Source of the DNA: Maribacter sp044594925
GTDB lineage: Bacteria; Bacteroidota; Bacteroidia; Flavobacteriales; Flavobacteriaceae
Reading direction: 5' to 3'
Length of the DNA stretch: 64,000 bases
NCBI RefSeq assembly: GCF_044594925.1
Contig: NZ_CP138991.1
Location: 744,001-808,000 of the forward strand
Shown: positions 18,568-25,893 of the stretch, one piece after another
Layout: each line of letters opens with the position of its first letter
How positions within the stretch are numbered: position 1 is the stretch's first letter
Position numbers and translations under genes: made by a program
Notes under the pieces: model-generated
The model's database searches: none
Told to the model about the DNA's origin: nothing
What the model saw: the letters and a program-made list of their open reading frames with translations, nothing else

Positions 18568-20061
18568 ATGAGTGAAAAGAAAATCATAGAAGAAAGGTCG
18601 TTACTATTAAATAGAAGATCATTTTTGGGTAAGGCTGCTTTAGGTGCGGGCTCGGTTGCATTAGCTTCGCTACTTGGTCAGTCTTTCTTCAGAAAAGATG
18701 AGAACGGTATTATTACAAAAGCAAATGATTTTGGAGGTAATAATGGAATGATGAATGCCTTGCACCATGCCTCAAAGGCAAAAAGAATTATTTATCTTTT
18801 TCAAAGTGGAGGACCTTCCCAGCTAGAATTGTTCGATTACAAACCCACTTTGATTAAAAGAAGAGGTGAGGAATTACCAGAATCTATTAGAAATGGACAA
18901 CGCTTAACGGGCATGACTTCTGGTCAGGATAGTTTTCCATTGGCCGGATCGGTATTCGACTTTAAGCAGTATGGTAAGAATGGCACTTACATTAGCGACT
19001 TACTTCCGTACACTGCTAAAATGGTCGATGAACTTTGTATTGTAAAGTCCATGTATACCGAGGCCATTAATCATGACCCTGCCGTAACCTTTTTTCAAAC
19101 AGGTTCACAACAACCAGGTCGTCCTAGCATGGGTTCTTGGTTGAGCTATGGTCTTGGTAGCGAGAATAAAAATCTACCGGCCTTTACCGTTTTATTGTCT
19201 AGAGGTTCCGGTAGGCCAAACGGGCAGCCACTATACACCCGATTATGGGGTAATGGATTTCTGCATTCACTGCATCAAGGCGTACAGTTTAGGGCGGCAA
19301 AAGACCCCGTTCTCTATTTGAACGACCCTAAGGGAGTTACCAAAGAAGGTAAAAGAGCCATGTTGGATAAATTGGCGGAACTAAATGAAAAACAGTTCAC
19401 GGAATTTGGAAATCCAGAAATACAGAGTAGAATAGCGCAGTATGAAATGGCCTATAAAATGCAGACCTCCGTACCTGATGTAATGAAGACGGACGATGAG
19501 CCCGATTATATTTATAAAATGTACGGAGCTGATGCAAAAATACCTGGTACTTATGCAGCTAATTGTTTATTAGCTAGAAGATTGGCCGAACAGGACGTAC
19601 GTTTTATACAGTTGTACCATATGGGTTGGGATCAACATGATAATTTGCCAGGTGCAATAGAGAAACAAGCAAAAGATGTAGACCAAGCTTCTGCGGCATT
19701 GGTGGCCGATTTAAAACAACGTGGTCTACTAGAGGACACCTTGGTCATATGGGGCGGAGAGTTCGGAAGAACCAATTATTCCCAAGGTTTGCTTACGGAT
19801 ACCAACTATGGACGTGACCACCACCCAAGATGTTTCACCATGTGGATGGCCGGTGGCGGAATTAAGCCAGGTGTAGTGTATGGTGAAACGGACGAATTTG
19901 GATATAACATCGTAAAGGACCCTGTCCATGTTCACGATTTCCAAGCTACCATGTTACACTTATTGGGTATAGACCATGAAAAACTAACATACAAATACCA
20001 AGGTAGACGCTTCCGACTTACGGATGTTGAAGGTCATGTTCTAAATGATTTATTGGTTTAA
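18568..20061 (+). CDS. DUF1501 family protein, Tat-exported (sulfatase-like fold)
   Basis: 497 residues. The N-terminus LLNRRSFLGKAALGAGS is a clear twin-arginine signal, so the protein is folded before export. DUF1501 motifs are FQSGGPSQLELFDYKP, SMYTEAINHDPAVTFFQTG, GWDQHDNLP, VIWGGEFGRT and GYNIVKDPVHVHDFQATMLH, covering nearly the whole length. The fold is related to alkaline phosphatase/sulfatase enzymes, but no activity is proven. It almost always pairs with DUF1549/1553 proteins, as here. Its stop overlaps the next ATG by one base (TAATG), implying coupled translation. Confidence 0.93.
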   Translation: MSEKKIIEERSLLLNRRSFLGKAALGAGSVALASLLGQSFFRKDENGIITKANDFGGNNGMMNALHHASKAKRIIYLFQSGGPSQLELFDYKPTLIKRRGEELPESIRNGQRLTGMTSGQDSFPLAGSVFDFKQYGKNGTYISDLLPYTAKMVDELCIVKSMYTEAINHDPAVTFFQTGSQQPGRPSMGSWLSYGLGSENKNLPAFTVLLSRGSGRPNGQPLYTRLWGNGFLHSLHQGVQFRAAKDPVLYLNDPKGVTKEGKRAMLDKLAELNEKQFTEFGNPEIQSRIAQYEMAYKMQTSVPDVMKTDDEPDYIYKMYGADAKIPGTYAANCLLARRLAEQDVRFIQLYHMGWDQHDNLPGAIEKQAKDVDQASAALVADLKQRGLLEDTLVIWGGEFGRTNYSQGLLTDTNYGRDHHPRCFTMWMAGGGIKPGVVYGETDEFGYNIVKDPVHVHDFQATMLHLLGIDHEKLTYKYQGRRFRLTDVEGHVLNDLLV

Positions 20062-21095
20062 TGAAAAGAAGAACTTTCGTTAGGAATACCGGTATGCTAA
20101 CCACAGGACTTTTAAGCGGTCTTGCTCAAGCAAATACATTAATGACATACAAAGACGTAGTTATTGGTCATAATTCGCATCAATATAAAATAGACTTGCA
20201 GTGGGGAGCACTGAATTCTAATTTCTATCCGGTAAACGATTGTCATGAAATGGTACAGGATTCTCAAGGGAGAATATTACTACTAACGAACCATACCAAA
20301 AATAATATAATCGTCTACGACCGTTCTGGTAAATTGTTAGAGGTATGGGGTACCGACTATCCTGGTGCACATGGACTCACATTACATGTAGAAAACGGTG
20401 AAGATGTGCTTTATATCGCCGATAATAACAGACACGAAGTAATAAAAACCACCATTAATGGTAAGGTGATTCAGGTGTTTTCGTATCCCAAGGAAACGGG
20501 AAAGTACAAGAATAAAGAAAGTTACATTCCTACGGAAACAGCAATAGCACCCAATGGTGACGTGTATATTGCAGATGGCTATGGCGAACAATATATTATG
20601 CATTATAATGCTTCTGGAGCACTTTTAAATGTATTCGGAGGCAGGGGAGAGGAGGCACATCATTTTGATAATGCGCATGGTATTTGTTTGGATACCCGTG
20701 ATGCTGCGAATCCGACATTACTGGTTACTGCCAGACAACAGAACAAATTGAAACGTTTCACGCTTAATGGTGAGTATATAGATGCTATTGATTTACCTGG
20801 TGCCTACATCTGTAGACCCGTTTTACATGAAAAAGATATTTACTTGGCTACTATTTGGTCCGGTGATGGCTCTGAGGGAACAGGTTTTATAAGTATCCTG
20901 AACGAAGAAAATAAACTTGTTTCCGCTCCTGGCGGTTGTGAGCCCATTTACGAGGAACAGCAATTGAATCCTATGTATCAAACTTTGAAAGTGTTTCATC
21001 ACCCTCATGACGTATGTGTAGATGAAGATGAAAATCTGTACGTAGCGCAATGGAACTCTGGAAAAACATATCCAATTAAGTTATATCGCGTTTAA
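20061..21095 (+). CDS. NHL-repeat beta-propeller protein, Tat-like signal
   Basis: 344 residues. It starts MKRRTFVRNTGMLTTGLL, a short Tat-like or Sec signal, followed by a six-bladed NHL propeller with repeats such as GAHGLTLHVENGEDVLYIAD, AIAPNGDVYIADGYGEQYI and HHPHDVCVDEDENLYVAQW. Similar propellers occur in peptidylglycine alpha-amidating lyases and in sensors, but catalytic residues cannot be assigned. Both ends are TAATG overlaps with its neighbours, placing it firmly in the DUF1549/DUF1501 operon. Inference: a periplasmic accessory or binding protein of that system. Confidence 0.87.
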   Translation: MKRRTFVRNTGMLTTGLLSGLAQANTLMTYKDVVIGHNSHQYKIDLQWGALNSNFYPVNDCHEMVQDSQGRILLLTNHTKNNIIVYDRSGKLLEVWGTDYPGAHGLTLHVENGEDVLYIADNNRHEVIKTTINGKVIQVFSYPKETGKYKNKESYIPTETAIAPNGDVYIADGYGEQYIMHYNASGALLNVFGGRGEEAHHFDNAHGICLDTRDAANPTLLVTARQQNKLKRFTLNGEYIDAIDLPGAYICRPVLHEKDIYLATIWSGDGSEGTGFISILNEENKLVSAPGGCEPIYEEQQLNPMYQTLKVFHHPHDVCVDEDENLYVAQWNSGKTYPIKLYRV

Positions 21096-21907
21096 TGTTG
21101 AAAAAAATAGTCCTCTTTATAGTTGGTGCTTTGCTTTTATGCGCTTGTGAGCAAGACAAAAAGGCTACAATTCAGTATGCGGCGGATAATCTCTTTGAAC
21201 TGGCCGCTCCAAAAATAGTGGTGGATTCGTTACTTTTTAGCAAATCGGCAAAAGTTTCGGCAGTATTTCATATGAAGGATGCTCAAGTTAGATATACTAC
21301 TGACGGCAGTCCTGTAACTTCAAAATCAAACTTATATACGGAACCCTTGCTTGTAGAAGAAGCAACACAATTTGCATTCTGTTCATTCCACCCGGATTAC
21401 AAGAAGAGTGAAGAAGTGTATACCAGATTAATACAATTACAACGTAATATTTCAAATGCTCAGGTTACCCTAGACCCAGCACCACATTCTAACTATACAG
21501 GAAATGGTGCTCAAGGACTTGTAGACTTGCAAAAAGGGACGCTACAGTTTAGAGGAACGCACACCTGGCTGGGCTTTCAAAACGACCAAATAAGTATAAA
21601 GCTAGATTTTGATAAGGAGCTTCCTATTTCAAAACTTATTGTAAGTACCTTAAAAGACCATGGCTCATGGATATTTGCACCCCAGGCAATTGAAGTGCGT
21701 GCTAAGGGCCGTAAAATAGGAGAATTAAATCTTGACCATCCTACAGAAATGGAACCTAAGCAAATAGAACTTTTGGATATTTTCGTAGCCGAAGCGTCTT
21801 ATAAAAATATAGAAATTAAGATTGATTTAATGGAGGAGATTCCTGAATGGCATCAGGGCAAGGGAACGGTTCCGTTTTTATTTATCGATGAAATTTTAGT
21901 AGAATAA
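21095..21907 (+). CDS. Lipoprotein with chitobiase C-terminal-like and discoidin-like domains
   Basis: 270 residues. The signal MLKKIVLFIVGALLLCACEQ is a lipobox. Residues ~40-115 match the chitobiase/beta-hexosaminidase C-terminal (CHB_HEX_C) type: VSAVFHMKDAQVRYTTDGSP. Residues ~125-270 resemble a discoidin/F5-8-type carbohydrate-binding sandwich ending in EWHQGKGTVPFLFIDEILVE. The same two-domain tail ends the next gene, where it reads PPWHQNPGAKSWVFIDEIVIN, so the two arose by duplication within the operon. The likely role is polysaccharide or surface binding next to the redox proteins; this is inference. Confidence 0.8.
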   Translation: MLKKIVLFIVGALLLCACEQDKKATIQYAADNLFELAAPKIVVDSLLFSKSAKVSAVFHMKDAQVRYTTDGSPVTSKSNLYTEPLLVEEATQFAFCSFHPDYKKSEEVYTRLIQLQRNISNAQVTLDPAPHSNYTGNGAQGLVDLQKGTLQFRGTHTWLGFQNDQISIKLDFDKELPISKLIVSTLKDHGSWIFAPQAIEVRAKGRKIGELNLDHPTEMEPKQIELLDIFVAEASYKNIEIKIDLMEEIPEWHQGKGTVPFLFIDEILVE

Positions 21908-21911
21908 CAGC

Positions 21912-23969
21912 ATGACATATCTCTTCATAAATATTGGCAATTTTCATCCTGTACTGGTTCATTTACCCATAGGGATTATAATTTTTGCCTTCATCCTAGA
22001 AATCTATCAAAGAATACGACCAAAGGAAAACATTGGAGGCGTTATAAAACTTGCAATCGGGTTTGGGGTCTTAAGTGCCCTAGCATCAATAGGAACAGGG
22101 CTTTTACTGGAATCTAACGGAGCCTATGACGAAGAATTATTGTTTAGACATAAGTGGATGGCGATAGGCCTTACCGCGGTTATGGTTATCCTTTTCTTTG
22201 CCAAGAATTCGAAACAAAAATTACTAGCTGCTATTTATTTTCCCTTATTTATTGCGGCTAATATTATGCTAACATTAGCCGGTCACTGGGGAGGTAGTAT
22301 GACGCATGGCGAAGATTTTCTGACCAAGGAAACGTCCTCAAAAAATAGAGGAATTGAAAATATTGATAAAGCTTTGGTATACAATGATGTGGTACAGCCC
22401 ATTTTTGATGCCAAGTGTGTAAGCTGTCATAACCCAAAGAAGGCCGAAGGTAATTTACTGTTAACATCACAAACGGAAATCTTGGCCGGTGGTGATACGG
22501 GCAGCATATTGGATTCTAGCGATTTAGGAAAACCTTTACTCGCACACAGGATGGTTTTGCCACTAGAGGACGAAGAACATATGCCGCCCAAAGGGAAGGT
22601 ACAGTTGACACCAAACGAGATTGATTTAATTCATTGGTGGTTGGAGAACGAAAACTGTTTTGATTGTATTACCGCTGATTTGGAACGTAACAAAAGAATT
22701 CAGGCGCATTTGAATGAATTGGAGGAAGATACTTCTACAAGGGCCGTGTTGGCTAAAAATCTGGCCCCTGCCTCTGAAGAATGGTTGGCGAACCTAAACA
22801 ATTCGGGAATACCAACGTATCCATTAAATGAAGAAAGCCCTTTATATATGGTTAATTTGGCAAATAGAAAGAATTTAGGCGAGGAAGTTTTTGATATGAT
22901 AGCCGAATATGGAGAAAACGTTGTTGAAATGAATTTAGGCTATTCTAATTTTAGCGATTCACTCGTTGCCGTGCTGCCCAATTTTGAAAATCTAACTAAG
23001 TTACAACTACAAAACACAGGTATTACGGATAAAGCACTTGCTGAGGTTAAAAAGCTAGAAAAGTTAGAATCTTTAAACCTGTATGGCACTGCAATTACGG
23101 ATGCCTCGCTAGCCGATATTAAATCGCTTACAGGTCTTACCGATTTGTATTTATGGCAAACCGATGTGACTGATGAAACGATAACTACAGTCCTAGCAGA
23201 AAATAATAATTTGACGGTACATACGATTGATGCCGATATTTTCGAGGCAACTGAATTGTTACCACCAACGATTATTACCGATTCCTACTTTGTTAAGGAT
23301 AAATTGACGGTTGAGATGAGTTATCCGTTTGATGATACGGCAATGTTTTACACCTTGGACGGGTCAATCCCAGATACCACCGCTACCCGTTATGAATCGC
23401 CCATAGTGCTGACTAATACCACAATATTAAAAGCTATAACTTTTAAGGAAGGTTGGGGCCAGAGCGATGTTGTAGCCGCCAATTTTAAGAAGAGGACCAT
23501 TGATTATGATAAGATTACCCTTAATAAACCTCCACATGAGAAGTATACGGCAAAAGGAGCAAAGACCTTGATAGATTTAGACCGTGGCACTCGAAACTTT
23601 GTAGACGGGAAATGGTTGGGGTATGAAGGAACGCACTTTGATGCAACCATAGCATTTGATGAAATCAAAGAAATTAGTTCCGTTTCTATTGGAGCGCTTT
23701 CGGGCCCCAGTGATTATATCTTCTATCCGGTAGGTTTTAATATTTTGGTATCCAATGACGGTAATACATTTAAAAAATGGCATACCGTTAAGTTGCCCGA
23801 GCAGAAACCTAGTTCTGAAATTACGATGGACTTTTTTGATTTAGACTTTAAGAAAACGAATGCCAAATATGTTAGGGTAGAAGTGAAGAGTGTTCTAAAG
23901 AACCCACCTTGGCATCAAAACCCGGGAGCTAAGAGTTGGGTGTTCATCGATGAAATCGTTATCAACTAA
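21912..23969 (+). CDS. Membrane c-type cytochrome with LRR, chitobiase-C-like and discoidin-like domains
   Basis: 685 residues. Residues 1-140 hold four membrane helices with FHPVLVHLPIG and HKWM histidines (DUF2231-like). A planctomycete-type heme domain follows: CVSCHNPKKAEGNLLLTS near 168-185 and EEHMPPKGKVQLTPNEIDL with the axial Met. Leucine-rich repeats lie at ~356-430 (LTKLQLQNTGITDKALAEVK), a chitobiase-C-like segment at ~450-520 (MFYTLDGSIPDTTATRY) and a discoidin-like tail at ~535-685. It is the last gene of the operon, 4 bases after the lipoprotein gene. It could pass electrons between membrane and periplasm while binding a substrate; the activity is unknown. Confidence 0.88.
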   Translation: MTYLFINIGNFHPVLVHLPIGIIIFAFILEIYQRIRPKENIGGVIKLAIGFGVLSALASIGTGLLLESNGAYDEELLFRHKWMAIGLTAVMVILFFAKNSKQKLLAAIYFPLFIAANIMLTLAGHWGGSMTHGEDFLTKETSSKNRGIENIDKALVYNDVVQPIFDAKCVSCHNPKKAEGNLLLTSQTEILAGGDTGSILDSSDLGKPLLAHRMVLPLEDEEHMPPKGKVQLTPNEIDLIHWWLENENCFDCITADLERNKRIQAHLNELEEDTSTRAVLAKNLAPASEEWLANLNNSGIPTYPLNEESPLYMVNLANRKNLGEEVFDMIAEYGENVVEMNLGYSNFSDSLVAVLPNFENLTKLQLQNTGITDKALAEVKKLEKLESLNLYGTAITDASLADIKSLTGLTDLYLWQTDVTDETITTVLAENNNLTVHTIDADIFEATELLPPTIITDSYFVKDKLTVEMSYPFDDTAMFYTLDGSIPDTTATRYESPIVLTNTTILKAITFKEGWGQSDVVAANFKKRTIDYDKITLNKPPHEKYTAKGAKTLIDLDRGTRNFVDGKWLGYEGTHFDATIAFDEIKEISSVSIGALSGPSDYIFYPVGFNILVSNDGNTFKKWHTVKLPEQKPSSEITMDFFDLDFKKTNAKYVRVEVKSVLKNPPWHQNPGAKSWVFIDEIVIN

Positions 23970-23991
23970 AAAGACCATTGCATTTTTACTT

Positions 23992-24795
23992 TCATTGGTC
24001 ACTTATTTTATCTAAAAACGGAGCCATTTCTAATAAGGTAATATCATCTCGTTTTTGCAATTGCCTTAGCATCCATCCTTTATGCCCCGCACCATAAACA
24101 ATTAAAAACTGTTTTCCCTTGTAGCGGTGTTTTTCTAGGGCTTTTTCAATATTCCAATAATGGGCAATGTTGATGTTCTCCCAACCACCGAGCCCTAATT
24201 CTACATTAAAAAGTCTATTGTAGGTCTGTAAGGCAATATCCTGTATACTATCATAAGTGTGGGTGTGAATGAAGTAGGGGTCGTTGACCTTACCCGTAGC
24301 GGCGTAAAGAGAATCGGTACGTTTATTAGCTTCGGTATATGCTTGCCAGTCCTTCGTTCTACTGGTATCTTGGCTTATTGCCCTTAATTTAGCTCTACGT
24401 TCGTCGGCCATGGGTTTTGTCCAACCAGCGGTTGGTATAATCTCAAAATCTAGCGTTTTGGTCAGCGGAAAAATAACATCTACATATTCCGGAAAACGGA
24501 GTACCCTAGGCTCTGAGATACTATCGTCCATTTGAAATCCTTCCATAGCAGCTTTCATCCTATCTGGTGGAATCTCGGCCAAAATATAATCTGGATTGAT
24601 CGCTCGTACTAATTTATCCAGATAAATCGTATTATACACGCTATCCGTAAGGTGTCCGCCATGGATGGTACCTAAGATTAAAACTTCGTTCTTGTTTGTT
24701 GCCTGGGATGTTTTTGCTTGTTCAGTACAGTTAAAGCATAACAAAGAACTTGCGAAAATTATAAAAGATGAAAGCCGAACAACAATTTTATTCAT
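23992..24795 (-). CDS. Secreted TraB/TIKI-like protein (DUF5694-like)
   Basis: 267 residues from ATG 24795 (MNKIVVRLSSFIIFASSLLC). An in-frame ATG nine codons earlier would spoil the signal peptide. The mature protein opens with VLILGTIHGGHLTD, followed by DYILAEIPPDRM with the conserved Glu and, near the end, VYGAGHKGWMLRQL. The GTxHxxH, E and GxxH pattern belongs to the TraB/PrgY/TIKI superfamily, some of which are metalloproteases; DUF5694 is the closest fit I can name. It is convergent with the five-gene operon, 22 bases away. Confidence 0.6.
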   Translation of the reverse strand: MNKIVVRLSSFIIFASSLLCFNCTEQAKTSQATNKNEVLILGTIHGGHLTDSVYNTIYLDKLVRAINPDYILAEIPPDRMKAAMEGFQMDDSISEPRVLRFPEYVDVIFPLTKTLDFEIIPTAGWTKPMADERRAKLRAISQDTSRTKDWQAYTEANKRTDSLYAATGKVNDPYFIHTHTYDSIQDIALQTYNRLFNVELGLGGWENINIAHYWNIEKALEKHRYKGKQFLIVYGAGHKGWMLRQLQKRDDITLLEMAPFLDKISDQ

Positions 24796-24960
24796 AAAAC
24801 AGATAGTTAAATTGAAATGCAAAGATTCCTTATACAGCGTACTAAAAGTAGGTTAAAAATTCATATTAAGGGAAGTGTTATCCATCGGTCTTTTTTATGT
24901 TCTAATGATTAAATACCCATACTTGGTGGATTACTGTTAATATTATGATAAACACATCAA

Positions 24961-24996
24961 AGCTGTTTAATCTTTCCATACTTTCGTTAAACAGCT
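24961..24996 (+). promoter_or_regulatory. Perfect 10-bp inverted repeat ahead of the GLPGLI gene
   Basis: AGCTGTTTAA at 24961-24970 is the exact reverse complement of TTAAACAGCT at 24987-24996, with a 16-base spacer. The spacer contains TACTTTCG, one base from a TAnnTTTG -7 box, so the arms would flank the promoter or form a hairpin in the short leader. The ATG is 18 bases downstream. Confidence 0.45.
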
Positions 24997-25014
24997 AATT
25001 TTCAATCATATCTC

Positions 25015-25845
25015 ATGAAGACAATATTTTTTAAATTAACCTTACTGGTTACGGTTTTGCTTTTTTCTTTTAAACCAGATGTTCAAGAATTTCAAGGTCA
25101 GGCATTTTACTACTCCAAATCTAAGATGGAACTAGGGGGTTGGGGGGCACGAATGAGCGAAGCTCAGAAGAAGCAGGTCCAAGCTCGACTTAAAAACAGA
25201 TTGGAAAAAACCTATGTCCTAGATTTTAACAAGGAAGCATCCGTTTTTAACGAAGAAGAAAAGTTGGATGCCATTTCCGGTGCAACGGACTCTTGGGGTA
25301 ATAACTTTTCAAGAGGTGAACAATACAAGAACATTAAGGAAAACGCTTTGGTACAGGCCCAAGAGTTTTATGGGAAACGTTTTTTAATAAAAGATAAGCT
25401 TCAAGAAATAGAATGGAAGATGGGTTCAGAGTCTAAGCAAATAGGACAATACACTTGTTTTAAGGCAACGGCAAACATACCTACCAAGGAGTTAAGTTGG
25501 TACGATTTTTCTTGGGGAGATTTACGGAAAGCTGAGAAAAAAACGGATTCTACAGGTGCTGTTATAACGCCTGAAATAGAATTAACTGCCGTAGAAGCTT
25601 GGTATACCCCTCAAATACCTGTAAGCCATGGTCCGGGTGAATATTGGGGACTTCCGGGATTAATATTAGAGGTAAGTGCCGGGAATACCGTAATGCTTTG
25701 TGCCAAGATAGTTATGAACCCTAAGGAGAGTATCGATATCACTCCGCCGAACAGGGGTAAGGAGATTACTAAAAGTGCTTATCAGGAAACTGTTAAGGGT
25801 AAAATGTTAGAAATGCGTAACAATCGCGGTAGAAGAAGAAGTTAA
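25015..25845 (+). CDS. GLPGLI family protein
   Basis: 276 residues with signal peptide MKTIFFKLTLLVTVLLFSF. It contains the family signature itself, EYWGLPGLILEVSAGNTVML (~210-230), preceded by AVEAWYTPQIPVSHGPG. The C-terminus is basic (RNNRGRRRS). GLPGLI proteins are Bacteroidota-specific periplasmic proteins of unknown function that are often encoded beside a large outer-membrane beta-barrel receptor, as here: the receptor starts 48 bases downstream and is probably co-transcribed. Confidence 0.93.
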   Translation: MKTIFFKLTLLVTVLLFSFKPDVQEFQGQAFYYSKSKMELGGWGARMSEAQKKQVQARLKNRLEKTYVLDFNKEASVFNEEEKLDAISGATDSWGNNFSRGEQYKNIKENALVQAQEFYGKRFLIKDKLQEIEWKMGSESKQIGQYTCFKATANIPTKELSWYDFSWGDLRKAEKKTDSTGAVITPEIELTAVEAWYTPQIPVSHGPGEYWGLPGLILEVSAGNTVMLCAKIVMNPKESIDITPPNRGKEITKSAYQETVKGKMLEMRNNRGRRRS

Positions 25846-25893
25846 AAATCATATTATCGGGTACACGTATAGCGCATCTTTTAAAACCTTAGC

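Noticed and set aside
23970..23991. GACCA/TGGTC hairpin between the cytochrome gene and the TraB-like gene
   Set aside because: Only 5 bp over a long loop and no T-run; not a supported terminator.
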